Notes: generated by a model from the letters alone, not told the origin. Numbered from the stretch's first letter, positions 51,653 to 62,420 are shown. The stretch is 64,000 nucleotides of DNA from Pseudomonas sp. BGI-2 (GCF_004310295.1 NZ_SISB01000014.1:58823-122822); one strand, 5' to 3'. Made by a program: numbers and translations.

Positions 51653-52690
51653 ATGACCTACACCGCTGCCGAAAACCGCTATGACTCCATCCCTTACCGC
51701 CGCGTGGGGCGAAGCGGGCTGGTGCTGCCGGCACTGTCTCTGGGCCTGTGGCACAACTTTGGCGACAGCACGCCGATCGACACCCAGCGTTCATTGCTGC
51801 GCACCGCGTTTGATCTGGGCATCAATCATTTCGACCTGGCCAACAACTACGGCCCTCCGTACGGTAGCGCCGAGATCAATTTCGGTCGTTTGCTGCGCGA
51901 AGACTTCAAGCAGCATCGCGACGAGCTGATTATCTCGAGCAAGGCCGGTTGGGACATGTGGGCCGGCCCTTATGGACAGGGCGGCGGTTCGCGCAAATAC
52001 GTGCTGGCCAGCCTTGATCAAAGCCTGCAACGCCTGGGTCTGGACTACGTGGACATCTTCTACTCCCATCGCTTCGACCCGGACACGCCGCTGGAAGAAA
52101 CCGCCAGCGCACTGGCCACCGCCGTGCAACAGGGCAAGGCGCTGTACATCGGCATCTCGTCCTACTCGGGGGTTAAAACCCGTGAAATGGCTGCGTTGTT
52201 GAAAGAGTGGAAAGTCCCGTTGCTGATTCACCAACCGGCTTACAACCTGCTCAATCGTTGGGTGGAAAAAGACCTGCTCGATACGACGGACGAACTCGGT
52301 ACGGGTGTGATTGCGTTCACGCCGCTGGCTCAGGGTTTGTTGACTGACAAGTACCTCAACGGTGTGCCGGCGGATGCGCGGGTCAATCGTCCGGGCGGTG
52401 GTTCGTTGCAGACATCGCACCTGTCCGAAGCCAACATCGCTCATGTGCGTGCGCTGAATGAGATCGCCAAGCGTCGCGGTCAGAGTCTGGCGCAGCTGGC
52501 ATTGGCCTGGACGTTGCGCGATCCGCGGGTGACTTCGGCATTGATCGGTGCGAGCCGTCCGGAGCAGATTGTCGAGAACGTCGGGGCGTTGAAGAATTTG
52601 AGCTTTAGCGCTGAAGAGCTGGCGGAGATTGACCGGTTTGCTCAGGAGGGTGGGATTAATCTTTGGGAGAAGCCTTCGGCGGCGGAGTAA
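51653..52690 (+). CDS. yghZ: Aldo/keto reductase (YghZ/L-glyceraldehyde 3-phosphate reductase type)
   Basis: 345 residues, TIM-barrel aldo/keto reductase. Catalytic residues: D in FDLANNYGPPYGSAE, Y in the same segment, K in ISSKAGWDMW and H in YSHRFDPDTP. NADPH-binding end: ALIGASRPEQIVENV. The NYGPP and MWAGPYG motifs are those of YghZ (346 residues), which reduces methylglyoxal and L-glyceraldehyde 3-phosphate in E. coli. AAGAGAGG lies before the ATG. It has no operon partner; a REP doublet follows. Confidence 0.88.
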   Translation: MTYTAAENRYDSIPYRRVGRSGLVLPALSLGLWHNFGDSTPIDTQRSLLRTAFDLGINHFDLANNYGPPYGSAEINFGRLLREDFKQHRDELIISSKAGWDMWAGPYGQGGGSRKYVLASLDQSLQRLGLDYVDIFYSHRFDPDTPLEETASALATAVQQGKALYIGISSYSGVKTREMAALLKEWKVPLLIHQPAYNLLNRWVEKDLLDTTDELGTGVIAFTPLAQGLLTDKYLNGVPADARVNRPGGGSLQTSHLSEANIAHVRALNEIAKRRGQSLAQLALAWTLRDPRVTSALIGASRPEQIVENVGALKNLSFSAEELAEIDRFAQEGGINLWEKPSAAE

Positions 52691-52727
52691 GTGTTCGGCA
52701 CCGGATAATCTGGCGCCTGCTTTGACC

Positions 52728-52825
52728 TCATCGCGGGCAAGCCCGCTCCCACAGGTTTATCGGTTGGCCACAGAATGTTGGTTCAACACATAACCAGTGT
52801 GGGAGCGGGCTTGCCCGCGAAGGCG
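52728..52825. repeat. REP doublet
   Basis: Inverted TGTGGGAGCGGGCTTGCCCG-class arms between the convergent aldo/keto reductase and tauD genes. Confidence 0.85.
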
Positions 52826-52854
52826 CCATCAAAGTCAGTACAAGTATTGGATGA

Positions 52855-53697
52855 TCACCGGAAAAACGGCACGTCCCCCAACACTGTCGCCCGCTGCATC
52901 ACCCGCCGCGCCGGCCGGTAATCATCCACGGCGTAATGCTGTGTCACGCGGTTATCCCAAAACGCCACGTCGTCCTTCTGCCAACGCCAGCGAATCGTAA
53001 ATTCCGGTCGTGTCGCGTGAGCAAACAACAGCTTCAGAATCACCTCGCTCTCAGTCTCCGACAGCTCATTGATCTTCGACGTGAAGCCTTCATTGACGAA
53101 CAATGAGCGGCGCCCGCTCACGGGGTGTGTGCGGATCACCGGGTGTGACAACGGCGGATTCTTCCTGCGCGCCTCTTCCCACTGGGCCAACGCTTCAGGC
53201 GTGTTGCCATAACGTTCCAGCGGAAACGAGCGGGTGAAGTCGTGGGTAGCCGTCAACCCTTCGAGCAAGGTTTTCATCGGCGTGGACAACGCTTCATACG
53301 CCGCGATGCCGCTGGCCCACAGTGTGTCGCCACCGAACTCCGGCAGCAGCTTGGCGCTGAGTACTGCGCCCATGGCCGGGGTCGGCAGGAAGGTCACGTC
53401 GGTGTGCCAGATGGCGTTGTCGCGCACGTCGGTGACGGCGGTGTCGAGGATCAGCACTTCGGGCTGTTCCGGCACATTCGGGTAGATCGGGTGAATATGC
53501 AGGTCGCCGAAATTGGCGGCGAATCGCGCTTGTTGCTGTGGCTCGATTGGCTGCTCGCGGAAGAACAGCACCTGATACTTGAGCAATGCCTGCTCGATGG
53601 CGTCGCGATGTTCCAGGTTCAGCGGCTGGCTGATGTCGACGCCGCTGATTTGCGCGCCGAGGGCCGAGCTAAGGGGGACGATTGTCAGGATGCTCAT
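52855..53697 (-). CDS. tauD: Taurine dioxygenase
   Basis: 280-residue Fe2+/2-oxoglutarate dioxygenase that splits taurine into sulfite and aminoacetaldehyde. Iron ligands H98 and D100 (WHTDVTF) and H254 (TQHYAVDDY), with the 2-oxoglutarate arginine R265 (RPARRVMQR), are all in place. The length matches E. coli TauD (283). I chose the ATG at 53697, giving [10 protein letters not shown]; an upstream codon at 53712 would add five residues. It is the last gene after tauABC, separated from tauC by a REP element. Confidence 0.95.
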   Translation of the reverse strand: MSILTIVPLSSALGAQISGVDISQPLNLEHRDAIEQALLKYQVLFFREQPIEPQQQARFAANFGDLHIHPIYPNVPEQPEVLILDTAVTDVRDNAIWHTDVTFLPTPAMGAVLSAKLLPEFGGDTLWASGIAAYEALSTPMKTLLEGLTATHDFTRSFPLERYGNTPEALAQWEEARRKNPPLSHPVIRTHPVSGRRSLFVNEGFTSKINELSETESEVILKLLFAHATRPEFTIRWRWQKDDVAFWDNRVTQHYAVDDYRPARRVMQRATVLGDVPFFR

Positions 53698-53724
53698 GGT
53701 CTTTCTCTTCAATCCGGGGCGCCG

Positions 53725-53830
53725 ACTGTGGGAGCGGGCTTGCTCGCGAAAGCGGTGTATCAGTCACATGGATATCGACTGACAGATTGCATTCGCGAGC
53801 AAGTCGAATCGTCGCACCGCCGCTCCCACA
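53725..53830. repeat. REP doublet with an interrupted right arm
   Basis: The left arm is standard (TGTGGGAGCGGGCTTGCTCG). The right arm CGCGAGCAAG is split from CCGCTCCCACA by about 16 extra bases (TCGAATCGTCGCACCG). It lies inside the tau operon between tauC and tauD. Confidence 0.8.
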
Positions 53831-53840
53831 TTAAAAATGT

Positions 53841-54680
53841 TTAGTGAGCCTGGCCATGCCACGGCACCAATTTACGTTGCAGGGCGCGCAAGCCCATCTC
53901 CATGGCGAAGGCGATCAACGCGATCACCAGAATCCCCAGCACCACCACATCGGTGACCAGGAACTGCGCGGCCGACTGCACCATGAAGCCCAGCCCGCTG
54001 GTGGCGGCGATCAATTCGGCGGCGACCAGCGTCGACCAACCCACACCCAAGCCAATGCGCACACCGGTCAAAATGTCCGGCAAGGCGCTGGGCAGAATCA
54101 CGTGGCGAATCAACTGCGCCCGGGTTGCACCTAACGATTGCGCCGCGCGCAATTTGGCCGGGTCGACCGTGCGCACACCGGTGGCGGTAGCGATGGCAAT
54201 CGGGGCGAAGATCGCGAGGTAGATCAGCAAAACTTTCGACAGCTCACCGATGCCGCACCAAATCACGATCAGCGGCAGATAAGCCAATGGAGGGATAGGG
54301 CGGTAAAACTCGATCAGCGGATCGAGAATGCCGCGAGCGATGCGGTTGTGGCCGATGGCGATGCCGACCGGCACGGCGGTCAGCACCGCGAAACCCAGAC
54401 CCAAACCGATTCGGCTGAGACTCGCGCCCAAGTGCTGCCACAAGGTCGAATCCATGTAGCCGGTGGTCGCCAGCAGCCAGCCTTTTTGCAGCACGGCGGA
54501 GGGTGGTGGCAGGAACAGCGGTTCGATCATCCCCGTGGCGGTGACGGCCCACCAAACGACCACGAGCGCGACCAACGTCAGCACGCTGATCCACCGAGTG
54601 CTGAGGCTGCGACGTACCGGAATGACCACCGATTGGCCGTTGGTTTTTACCGTCGCGGCCGGAATTTCATAGCTGCTCAT
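53841..54680 (-). CDS. tauC: Taurine ABC transporter permease
   Basis: 279 residues, SsuC/TauC permease family with about six hydrophobic segments (first at about 30-50). Landmarks: [25 protein letters not shown] and docking loop [26 protein letters not shown]. It forms the membrane pore for taurine. Start overlaps the tauB stop (ATGA). Confidence 0.95.
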   Translation of the reverse strand: MSSYEIPAATVKTNGQSVVIPVRRSLSTRWISVLTLVALVVVWWAVTATGMIEPLFLPPPSAVLQKGWLLATTGYMDSTLWQHLGASLSRIGLGLGFAVLTAVPVGIAIGHNRIARGILDPLIEFYRPIPPLAYLPLIVIWCGIGELSKVLLIYLAIFAPIAIATATGVRTVDPAKLRAAQSLGATRAQLIRHVILPSALPDILTGVRIGLGVGWSTLVAAELIAATSGLGFMVQSAAQFLVTDVVVLGILVIALIAFAMEMGLRALQRKLVPWHGQAH

Positions 54681-55471
54681 GCGCGCTCCTGCCGCTGGGC
54701 GGTGCTGCGTTGGGAGAACACTTTCGCGAGCACGTGTTCGCGGGTTTCGATGAAGCGCGGGTCGGACTTGATCGAGCGAGCCGACTCGCCGGCTGCGTAA
54801 CGCTGGCCGAAATCCAGGCTCAGGCGCTCGACGATTTGCCCTGGGTTCGGCGCCAGCAGAATCAAATCCGTGGCGAGGAACACCGCTTCTTCAATGTCAT
54901 GGGTAATCAGAAATACCGGCTTGGCGGTGCGCTGCCAGACTTGCAGCAGCAGCTCCTGCATTTGTTCGCGGGTAAAGGCATCGAGGGCGCCGAAAGGTTC
55001 GTCCATCAGCAGAACGCGAGGGTCGGCGGCGAGGGCCCGGGCCAGGCCGACACGCTGCTTCTGGCCGCCCGAGAGCTGCCAGATTCGGCGACTTTCGAAA
55101 CCGGAAAGGTCCACCAGGGCGAGCATTTCCCGCGCGCGGATTTCGCGTTTGTCCCGGGAAATGCCGGCCAGTTCCAGACCGAAACCGACATTGGCCAACA
55201 CGTCCTGCCAAGGCAGCAGCGCATCGTCCTGGAACACCACGCCGCGTTCGGCGCTCGGGCCTTTGACCGGCACGCCATCGAGGGTGATCCGCCCGGCGCT
55301 AGGCTCGACGAAACCGGCAATCAGGTTCAACAGCGAGGTCTTGCCGCTGCCGGACGGGCCGAGGGCGACCAGCAATTGCTGGGGCCCAAGGCTCAGAGAA
55401 ATATCCGCCAGCACAGGTTCCGCTGCACCGGGGTACTGTGCGCTGATGCGCTCCAGTTGTAGCAAAGCCAT
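54677..55471 (-). CDS. tauB: Taurine ABC transporter ATPase
   Basis: 264 residues: Walker [10 protein letters not shown] (about 38-46), Q-loop [11 protein letters not shown], signature [15 protein letters not shown], Walker [13 protein letters not shown] and switch His ITHDIEEAV. It belongs to the TauB/SsuB group. The tauA stop lies 16 bp upstream and tauC overlaps its end. Confidence 0.95.
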   Translation of the reverse strand: MALLQLERISAQYPGAAEPVLADISLSLGPQQLLVALGPSGSGKTSLLNLIAGFVEPSAGRITLDGVPVKGPSAERGVVFQDDALLPWQDVLANVGFGLELAGISRDKREIRAREMLALVDLSGFESRRIWQLSGGQKQRVGLARALAADPRVLLMDEPFGALDAFTREQMQELLLQVWQRTAKPVFLITHDIEEAVFLATDLILLAPNPGQIVERLSLDFGQRYAAGESARSIKSDPRFIETREHVLAKVFSQRSTAQRQERA

Positions 55472-55487
55472 CGCAGTTAACTCCCGG

Positions 55488-56465
55488 TCAGTTGGTGATG
55501 TACTTGGCGCTGACGTAGGGGGCGTAATCCGGCAGCACGGCCTCGACCTTGCCTTGTTCCTTGAGGAACGCGGCGGTGTCGGTGATGGCCTTGGTGGTCG
55601 GCGCGCCGAGGGTGATCATCTGATCAGCTGCCAGCGGGTAGACGTTGCCTTGCAGCAACAACGGAATGTCGCTGGCCTTGGCGCCGGAGAGTTTCACCAG
55701 CTTGTCGACGTTGCTTTGGTTGGCGAGCCAGGCCTTTGGGTCTTTGCGGTAGTCGGCGTAGGCATCCAGGGTCACTTTAGCGAACGCGGTCACGATCTCC
55801 GGGTGCTTCTCGGCGAAGTCTTTACGCACGATCCAGGCATCGAAGGTCGGCGCGCCGAACTTGGCCAGTTCGCCGGAGGTGATCAGTACTTTGCCGTTTT
55901 CCTTGGCCACACCGAGCGCTGGGTCCCAGACGTAAGTGGCGTCGATGTCACCGCGTTTCCAGGCGGCGACGATCGCCGGTGGTGCGAGGTTGAGGACGGT
56001 GACTTTCGACGGGTCGATGTTCCAGTGCTTCAGGGCGGCCAGCAGGCTGTAGTGGCCGGTGGAAACGAACGGCACGGCGATTTTCTTGCCGATCAGGTCC
56101 TGCGGGGTCTTGATCCCGGAACCGTCGCGGGCGACCAGGGCTTCAGCGGCACCGATCTGCGTGGCGATGAGGAAGGTTTCAACCGGGACTTTGCGGGTGA
56201 TCGCTGCTGTCAGAGGGCTGGAGCCGAGGTAGCCGATCTGCACGTCGCCGGAAGCGATGGCCGCGATGATGTCGGCGCCATTGTCGAATTTGCGCCAGTC
56301 GATCTTGGCGTTGGTGGCTTTTTCGTAGGCGCCGTCAGCCTGGGCGACTTTCGCCGGGTCAACGGTGGTCTGGTAGGCGACGGTCACGTCGGCCGCCTGG
56401 GCCAGGAAACTCGCCGCAGCCAGAGACGCGGCCGCCAGGAGGCGAAGAGGGAAATTCAGTTTCAT
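55488..56465 (-). CDS. tauA: Taurine-binding periplasmic protein
   Basis: 325 residues with a Sec signal peptide (cleavage LAQA-AD near 24). [53 protein letters not shown] and [19 protein letters not shown] are TauA landmarks. It captures taurine for TauBC. AAGGAGC lies before the ATG. The upstream minus strand carries ATTCTTAG (56520-56527) in an AT-rich tract, matching the word before other sulfur operons. Confidence 0.95.
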   Translation of the reverse strand: MKLNFPLRLLAAASLAAASFLAQAADVTVAYQTTVDPAKVAQADGAYEKATNAKIDWRKFDNGADIIAAIASGDVQIGYLGSSPLTAAITRKVPVETFLIATQIGAAEALVARDGSGIKTPQDLIGKKIAVPFVSTGHYSLLAALKHWNIDPSKVTVLNLAPPAIVAAWKRGDIDATYVWDPALGVAKENGKVLITSGELAKFGAPTFDAWIVRKDFAEKHPEIVTAFAKVTLDAYADYRKDPKAWLANQSNVDKLVKLSGAKASDIPLLLQGNVYPLAADQMITLGAPTTKAITDTAAFLKEQGKVEAVLPDYAPYVSAKYITN

Positions 56466-56519
56466 TGGGAAGCTCCTTGTCAGGCGACCGAGAGTCGGCG
56501 TGAAAGGAGACTAAATGAT

Positions 56520-56560
56520 CTAAGAATCCGAAAATAAATAACTTTTTCGAATGAGCTTAT
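56520..56560 (-). promoter_or_regulatory. AT-rich tauA promoter region
   Basis: The minus strand reads TTATTTATTTTCGGATTCTTAG in the 55-95 bases before tauA; the ATTCTTAG part (56520-56527) resembles the candidate CysB word of oscA. Confidence 0.4.
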
Positions 56561-56587
56561 GAGCGGAAAATTCTAAGCAGGGGCTTT

Positions 56588-56707
56588 TGTGGCGAGGGGG
56601 CTTGCCCCCGTTCGGCTGCGAAGCAGTCGTAATTTGATCAACTCGGTTTATCGGAAAAATGCAGGGGACTGCTGCGCAGTCCAGCGGGGGCAAGCCCCCT
56701 CGCCACA
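56588..56707. repeat. Long inverted repeat, GTGGCGAGGGG class
   Basis: TGTGGCGAGGGGGCTTGCCC and its complement flank GGCTGCGAAGCAGTC and GACTGCTGCGCAGTCC palindromic parts. Same class as 35801-35934. It separates the tau promoter region from the end of gshA. Confidence 0.85.
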
Positions 56708-56726
56708 GGGGACTTGTACTGGCAGG

Positions 56727-58310
56727 TTAGTTGCTGATCGCCAGAATGCTCGCCTGGTACGACCCGACAAACACATCGAAATCGCCGACTTCGTTCTGCT
56801 CCAGCTCCACTTGCTCAGCCAGCGAGGAACGCGCGCGTGCTTCAAACTTCGCCTGATCTTCGCCGCTCAACGGCTCACTGCGGAAAAACTCCGCATGCGC
56901 CTGGCTCTGACGCAGGGAGAACTGGGCAAAGCTCTCCTTGTGCGCGGCCATCGCTGCCAGCACTTGGGCCGACGGCGTCAGGGACGGGTCCTTGACCTTG
57001 GCCAGCTGCGCATCCAATGCCTTGCTGTGGGCATCGCCGCCGTGGCTTTGATCAAGCAGCGCCGCGAGGGGAGCTATTTTTTCCAGCAACTCGGCGGCCC
57101 ATTCCTTCAGGTCGACCGGTTGACCGTCGCGCTGCAATTGCAGGCCCGGACGACGACCTTCCTTGACCACACTGAGGAAGTTTGAGGTCGCATTGCTGCA
57201 CGAGGTATTGGTCAGCAGCGGGCTGTCGTTCAGCGCGCAATACAGGATGAACGCGTCGAGGAAGCGCGACTCCGGCAGGTCGATGCCCATCGGCAGGAAC
57301 GGGTTGATGTCTAGGCAACGCACTTCGACGTACTGAATGCCGCGGGCCACCAGCGCCTGGATCGGCCGCTCACCGGTGTAAGTCACGCGTTTTGGACGGA
57401 TGTTGGAGTAGTACTCGTTTTCGATTTGCAGGATGTTGGTGTTGAGCTGAACCCACTCACCGTCCTGATGCGTGCCGATTTCGACGTACGGCGCATACGG
57501 CGTGGCAACCGCTTTGCGCAGGCTGTCGGTGTAACTGGCCAGATCGTTGTAGCACGGCGTTAAACCGGCCTGGGCGTTGCTTTGGTAACCCAGATCGCTC
57601 ATGCGCAGGCTGGTGGCGTACGGCAAGTACAGGGTGTCTGGGTCCAGTTGTTCCAACTGGTGCGAACGACCGCGCAGGAAACCGGCGTCCAGCGCAGGGG
57701 AGGCGCCGAACAGGTACATCAGCAGCCAACTGTAGCGACGGAAGTTGCGGATCAGGGCGATGTAGGCTGACGACTGATAGTCACGGTCGGTGCCGACAAA
57801 GTCTTCAGCGGCTTTGAGCAGCGGCCAGAGCTTTTCCGGCAGGGAAAAGTTGTAGTGAATCCCGGCGATGCACTGCATGGTCTTGCCGTACCGCAGGGCC
57901 AGGCCCTTGCGGTAGACGTACTTGAGCTGACCAATGTTGGACGTGCCGTAATAGGCAATCGGAATGTCTTCCTCGGCCGGCAACGGGCACGGCATCGATG
58001 GACTCCACAGGTACTCGTTGCCGAGCTTGCTGTAGGCAAAACGGTGAATGCTGTCGAGGCTCGCCAGGGTGTCTGCCGGGTCGGGCAGGGCCGGGGGGAT
58101 GAACTCCAGCAGCGATTCGGAATAGTCGGTGGTGATTTGTTCGTTGGTCAGCGCGGAACCCAATTCTTCCGGGTGCGGCGTTTGCGCCAGGCGACCTTCG
58201 CCGGTCACGCGCAGGCATTCACGTTCGATGCCGTGAAGGCACTGTTCGAGCAGAGAGAGGTTAGCGCGCTCGCCGAGCAGAGCCAGGCGGCGGTTGAGAA
58301 GTTCGCTCAA
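56727..58310 (-). CDS. gshA: Glutamate-cysteine ligase
   Basis: 527 residues (from TTG 58310) of the proteobacterial GshA family; joins glutamate and cysteine in the first step of glutathione synthesis. Landmarks: [71 protein letters not shown] and [12 protein letters not shown] prefer the TTG at 58310 because AAGGAATCC lies just upstream and the product then begins with [16 protein letters not shown] like relatives; a GTG at 58325 would add five residues. It forms a sink for the cysteine made from the sulfur sources in this region. The order gshA, thioesterase, tex, ompR-envZ is that of P. aeruginosa. Confidence 0.94.
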   Translation of the reverse strand: MSELLNRRLALLGERANLSLLEQCLHGIERECLRVTGEGRLAQTPHPEELGSALTNEQITTDYSESLLEFIPPALPDPADTLASLDSIHRFAYSKLGNEYLWSPSMPCPLPAEEDIPIAYYGTSNIGQLKYVYRKGLALRYGKTMQCIAGIHYNFSLPEKLWPLLKAAEDFVGTDRDYQSSAYIALIRNFRRYSWLLMYLFGASPALDAGFLRGRSHQLEQLDPDTLYLPYATSLRMSDLGYQSNAQAGLTPCYNDLASYTDSLRKAVATPYAPYVEIGTHQDGEWVQLNTNILQIENEYYSNIRPKRVTYTGERPIQALVARGIQYVEVRCLDINPFLPMGIDLPESRFLDAFILYCALNDSPLLTNTSCSNATSNFLSVVKEGRRPGLQLQRDGQPVDLKEWAAELLEKIAPLAALLDQSHGGDAHSKALDAQLAKVKDPSLTPSAQVLAAMAAHKESFAQFSLRQSQAHAEFFRSEPLSGEDQAKFEARARSSLAEQVELEQNEVGDFDVFVGSYQASILAISN

Positions 58311-58452
58311 GTTGGATTCCTTCACGCGTCAGTCGCCCCAATATGGGGGTGGGCAAGACGGTCTACAAGGGTGAAGTTGAAACTGGCGTTTTCGCCTGGT
58401 TTTGGATCGCACACGGCGGCTGGCAGCCAGCCAATGATTGATCGCCGCAATC

Positions 58453-58548
58453 CCCTGTGGGAGCGGGCTTGCTCGCGAAAGCGGTGGGTCAGGCAACATT
58501 AAAGTCATCTGACCCACCGCATTCGCGAGCAAGCCCGCTCCCACAGGG
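58453..58548. repeat. REP doublet
   Basis: Inverted TGTGGGAGCGGGCTTGCTCG-class arms between gshA and the thioesterase gene. Confidence 0.85.
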
Positions 58549-58602
58549 AACTCCGGCGCTGCGGTTACAGCGCCGAAATTAACTCAAATTGATGAGCACT
58601 AG

Positions 58603-58986
58603 CTACAGGACAGCGAACGTGCCTTGTGCTTTTGCGACCAGTTTGTCGCCCTGCATCACGTCAGCTTCGACCACCAGCGTGCGCCGGCCCGGGTGAATGA
58701 CCCGCGCCGTGCACATCACTTCGCCGCCTTCAACGGCGCGAATGTAGTTGATCTTGCACTCGATGGTCGCACTCTGCTGGTCAAAGCCGTGGGTGCTGGA
58801 ACAGGCCAGCCCCATGGCAATGTCCACCAGACTGAACAAGGCCCCGCCGTGCAGCTTGCCGCCGCGATTGCGCAGCTCTGGCGCAAGCCCGAGGGCGACT
58901 TGCGCCACCCCGGTCTCCAGACTGTGCAAACGACACCCCAGCAACTTGAAAAAAGCGCTTTCGGTCAGCCCGGCAGGGAATTTCAT
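58603..58986 (-). CDS. PaaI-type hotdog thioesterase
   Basis: 127 residues with the hotdog fold: RNRGGKLHGGALFSLVDIAMGLACSS is the typical active-site helix segment (HGGALFSLVD), followed by ECKINYIRAVEGGEV. Such proteins hydrolyse acyl-CoA thioesters; the exact substrate is unknown. The start overlaps the tex stop (TGATG), so it is co-translated with tex. Confidence 0.85.
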   Translation of the reverse strand: MKFPAGLTESAFFKLLGCRLHSLETGVAQVALGLAPELRNRGGKLHGGALFSLVDIAMGLACSSTHGFDQQSATIECKINYIRAVEGGEVMCTARVIHPGRRTLVVEADVMQGDKLVAKAQGTFAVL

Positions 58987-61310
58987 CAGTGTTTCTTCAG
59001 CTGCTTGGCGTTGGCGAACAGCGAAGCCATGGCGTTGTTGGCCGGAGCCGCCGCCGGGGTTTCTTTACGCGGTGCAGTGTTCTGGGATTGGCGGGAAGAC
59101 GAGCCGGGGCGTGCGCCACGGGCACCGTCAATTTTCTCGCCCGGGGTGTCGCTCATGCGCATCGACAGGCCAACGCGTTTGCGCGGAATGTCGATTTCCA
59201 TGACTTTCACTTTCACCACGTCACCGGCCTTCACCGCTTCGCGCGGATCCTTGATGAACTTCTCCGAAAGCGCAGAGATGTGCACCAAACCGTCTTGATG
59301 CACGCCGATGTCGACGAACGCGCCAAAGTTGGTCACGTTGGTCACCACGCCTTCGAGGATCATGCCCAGTTGCAGGTCCTTGAGCTCTTCGACGCCTTCC
59401 TGGAACTCGGCGGTCTTGAACTCCGGACGCGGGTCGCGGCCAGGTTTTTCCAGCTCTTGCAGGATGTCGGTGACCGTTGGCAGACCGAACGTTTCGTCGG
59501 TGTACTTCTTCGGGTCGAGACGCTTGAGGAAGCTCGCATCGCCGATCAGCGAGCGAATGTCGCGGTCGGTTTCAGCGGCGATGCGCTGTACCAGCGGATA
59601 GGCTTCCGGGTGAACCGCCGACGAATCCAGCGGGTTGTCGCCGTTCATGACGCGCAGGAAACCGGCCGCCTGTTCGAAGGTTTTTTCGCCCAGACGCGCG
59701 ACTTTCTTCAGTGCCGCGCGGGTTTTGAACGCGCCGTGCTCGTCGCGGTGGCTGACGATGTTCTGCGCCAGGGTCGCGTTGAGGCCGGAGATGCGGGCCA
59801 GCAGCGCCACGGAAGCGGTGTTGACGTCGACGCCCACGGCGTTCACGCAGTCTTCGACCACAGCGTCCAGGCCGCGCGCCAGTTTCAGCTGTGACACGTC
59901 GTGCTGGTACTGGCCGACACCGATGGATTTCGGATCGATCTTCACCAGCTCGGCCAATGGATCCTGCAGGCGGCGGGCAATCGACACCGCGCCACGGATC
60001 GACACGTCGAGGTCCGGGAATTCCTTGGAAGCCAGTTCCGATGCCGAGTAAACCGATGCACCAGCCTCGGAAACCATGACCTTGGTCATCTTCATCGCTG
60101 GGTATTTTTTGATCAGCTCAGCGGCGAGCTTGTCGGTTTCACGGCTGGCGGTGCCGTTGCCGATGGCGATCAGGTCCACCGCATGCTTGGCGCACAGGGC
60201 GGCGAGCACGGCGAGGGTCTGATCCCACTTGTTGTGCGGTACGTGCGGGTAAACCGTGGCGTGATCCAGCAGCTTGCCGGTGGAATCGACCACGGCGACC
60301 TTGCAACCGGTGCGCAGGCCCGGGTCGAGACCCAGCGTGGCGCGCGGGCCGGCCGGGGCCGACAGCAGCAAGTCGTGCAGGTTGTGGGCGAACACGTTGA
60401 TCGCTTCGGTTTCCGCGCCATCGCGCAGTTCGCCTAGCAAATCGGTTTCCAAGTGGGTGTAGAGCTTGACCTTCCAGGTCCAGCGCACCACTTCGCCCAG
60501 CCATTTGTCGGCGGCGCGGTTCTGGTTCTGGATGCCGAATTGCTGGCCGATCATGCCTTCGCACGGGTGCATCGTGCCCGGCAGCTCGTCGCCGACTTTC
60601 AGCGCGGAACTCAGAATGCCTTCGTTGCGTCCGCGGAAAATGGCGAGCGCACGGTGCGACGGCATGCTTTTCAGCGGTTCGTCGTGTTCGAAGTAGTCGC
60701 GGAATTTGGCGCCTTCCTCTTCCTTGCCGGCGATGACGCGGGCACTGAGGGTCGCTTCCTGCTTGAGGTAGCTGCGCAGTTTGTCCAGCAAACCGGCGTC
60801 TTCGGCGAAGCGTTCCATCAGGATGTATTTGGCGCCTTCGAGGGCGGCCTTCACATCTGCCACGCCTTTTTCAGCGTTTATGAAGCGCGCGGCTTCAGCG
60901 TCCGGCGTCAGGCTCGGGTCGTTGAACAGGCCGTCGGCCAGCTCGCCGAGGCCGGCTTCCAGGGCGATCTGGCCCTTGGTGCGGCGCTTCTGCTTGTACG
61001 GCAGGTACAAGTCTTCGAGGCGGGTCTTGGTGTCGGCGAGTTTGATGTCGCGTTCGAGTTGCGGGGTCAGCTTGCCTTGCTCTTCGATGCTGGCAAGGAT
61101 GCTGATGCGCCGTTCGTCGAGTTCTCGCAGGTAGCGCAGACGTTCTTCCAGATGACGCAACTGAATGTCATCGAGGCTGCCGGTCACTTCTTTCCGGTAG
61201 CGGGCGATGAAGGGAACGGTAGAGCCTTCATCGAGTAGCGCGACGGCCGCTTCGACCTGTTGTGGGCGTACACCGAGTTCCTCGGCGATGCGGCTGTTGA
61301 TGCTGTCCAT
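58986..61310 (-). CDS. tex: Tex-family RNA-binding transcription accessory protein
   Basis: 774 residues. Domains in order: helical N-terminus with the Tex signature [15 protein letters not shown], a YqgF-like RNase H fold ([17 protein letters not shown]), helix-hairpin-helix repeats ([30 protein letters not shown]) and a C-terminal S1 RNA-binding domain ([32 protein letters not shown]), then a low-complexity tail. Tex binds nucleic acid and affects transcription and virulence gene expression in several bacteria. ATG 61310 (AGGTGG upstream) is preferred over a TTG at 61325. Divergent from ompR. Confidence 0.95.
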   Translation of the reverse strand: MDSINSRIAEELGVRPQQVEAAVALLDEGSTVPFIARYRKEVTGSLDDIQLRHLEERLRYLRELDERRISILASIEEQGKLTPQLERDIKLADTKTRLEDLYLPYKQKRRTKGQIALEAGLGELADGLFNDPSLTPDAEAARFINAEKGVADVKAALEGAKYILMERFAEDAGLLDKLRSYLKQEATLSARVIAGKEEEGAKFRDYFEHDEPLKSMPSHRALAIFRGRNEGILSSALKVGDELPGTMHPCEGMIGQQFGIQNQNRAADKWLGEVVRWTWKVKLYTHLETDLLGELRDGAETEAINVFAHNLHDLLLSAPAGPRATLGLDPGLRTGCKVAVVDSTGKLLDHATVYPHVPHNKWDQTLAVLAALCAKHAVDLIAIGNGTASRETDKLAAELIKKYPAMKMTKVMVSEAGASVYSASELASKEFPDLDVSIRGAVSIARRLQDPLAELVKIDPKSIGVGQYQHDVSQLKLARGLDAVVEDCVNAVGVDVNTASVALLARISGLNATLAQNIVSHRDEHGAFKTRAALKKVARLGEKTFEQAAGFLRVMNGDNPLDSSAVHPEAYPLVQRIAAETDRDIRSLIGDASFLKRLDPKKYTDETFGLPTVTDILQELEKPGRDPRPEFKTAEFQEGVEELKDLQLGMILEGVVTNVTNFGAFVDIGVHQDGLVHISALSEKFIKDPREAVKAGDVVKVKVMEIDIPRKRVGLSMRMSDTPGEKIDGARGARPGSSSRQSQNTAPRKETPAAAPANNAMASLFANAKQLKKH

Positions 61311-61670
61311 AAAACCACCTGACAAATTGTGAAAGCAGGCTCGCAGGCGCAGAGATAAAGGCTCGGCGAGTCTGGTTGAGCGGCCTGGCGTGCGCCGCTA
61401 CCTGGATCAACAGGTATCCCGTTGACCCGTGAAATCGAACAATGACTGCCGGCGCCATGAAAATATAAAGTGGTCACCTGCAGCCATGATCAGACGTTGC
61501 CTGACACAAAAGGCCGCGCATTATAACCAGCGTTCTATCATTCAGGGGCATCCCGGGCGGTAACGCGAAGGCCGGGTTTCTGGCGGTGAAGGAAAAATCT
61601 GCTAACAATGCACACGGTGCGTATAACGGCAGCTACGCCATAATGCGCGCCGAGATCAAAGGAGCATCTA
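61311..61670. other. Divergent tex/ompR promoter region
   Basis: 360 bases without a convincing gene. Short minus-strand frames here are not supported. The ompR ribosome site AAAGGAGC lies at 61659-61666. Possible promoter boxes near 61600-61650 (TGCTAACAATG ... CCATAATG) are not strong enough to define. Confidence 0.4.
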
Positions 61671-62411
61671 ATGAGCAGCACTGCAAACAATGCTGAAGGC
61701 GAAAAAATTCTTATTGTTGACGACGATCCGGGGCTGAGCAGCCTGCTGGAACGTTTTTTCGTCAGCAAGGGCTACCGTGCCCGCGCCGTGCCGAACACCG
61801 AACAAATGGATCGCCTGCTGGCGCGTGAAGTGTTCAACCTGGTCGTCCTCGACCTGATGCTGCCCGGCGAAGACGGTCTGACCGCCTGCCGCCGCCTGCG
61901 TACGGCGAACAATCAGATCCCGATCATCATGCTGACCGCCAAGGGCGATGAGCTGAGCCGCATCAAGGGCCTGGAACTGGGCGCCGACGATTACCTGGCC
62001 AAGCCCTTCAACCCGGATGAGCTGATGGCCCGTGTCAAAGCGGTCCTGCGTCGTCAGTCGACGCCGGTGCCGGGCGCGCCGGGCAGCGAGGACGAAAGCG
62101 TGACCTTCGGTGACTACGAGCTGTCCCTGGCCACCCGCGAGCTCAAGCGAGGTGACGAAGTGCACATGCTCACCACCGGTGAGTTTGCGGTGCTCAAGGC
62201 CTTGGTCATGAACGCGCGTCAGCCACTGACTCGCGACAAACTGATGAACCTGGCCCGTGGCCGCGAATGGGATGCCCTGGAGCGTTCCATCGACGTACAG
62301 ATCTCCCGTCTGCGCCGGATGATCGAGCCCGATCCGTCCAAACCGCGTTACATCCAGACGGTCTGGGGCGTGGGTTACGTGTTTGTTCCGGATGGCGCCG
62401 CCACCAAGTGA
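61671..62411 (+). CDS. ompR: OmpR-family response regulator (AmgR/OmpR)
   Basis: 246 residues: receiver domain with acidic D17-D19 cluster, phospho-aspartate D61 (VVLDLMLPG), T and K switch residues (MLTAKGD, DYLAKPFN), and a winged-helix DNA-binding domain (about 145-240, SIDVQISRLRRMIEPDPSKPRYIQTVWGVGYVF). In P. aeruginosa the orthologous pair next to tex is AmgRS, which protects against aminoglycoside-induced membrane stress. AAAGGAGC lies 4 bases before the ATG. envZ follows across a 101-bp gap that contains a REP-like element. Confidence 0.94.
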   Translation: MSSTANNAEGEKILIVDDDPGLSSLLERFFVSKGYRARAVPNTEQMDRLLAREVFNLVVLDLMLPGEDGLTACRRLRTANNQIPIIMLTAKGDELSRIKGLELGADDYLAKPFNPDELMARVKAVLRRQSTPVPGAPGSEDESVTFGDYELSLATRELKRGDEVHMLTTGEFAVLKALVMNARQPLTRDKLMNLARGREWDALERSIDVQISRLRRMIEPDPSKPRYIQTVWGVGYVFVPDGAATK

Positions 62412-62420
62412 TCGGCGATT

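Noticed and set aside
61184..61477. Minus-strand ORF upstream of tex
   Set aside because: Partly antisense-like and out of frame with tex; no supporting start signal.
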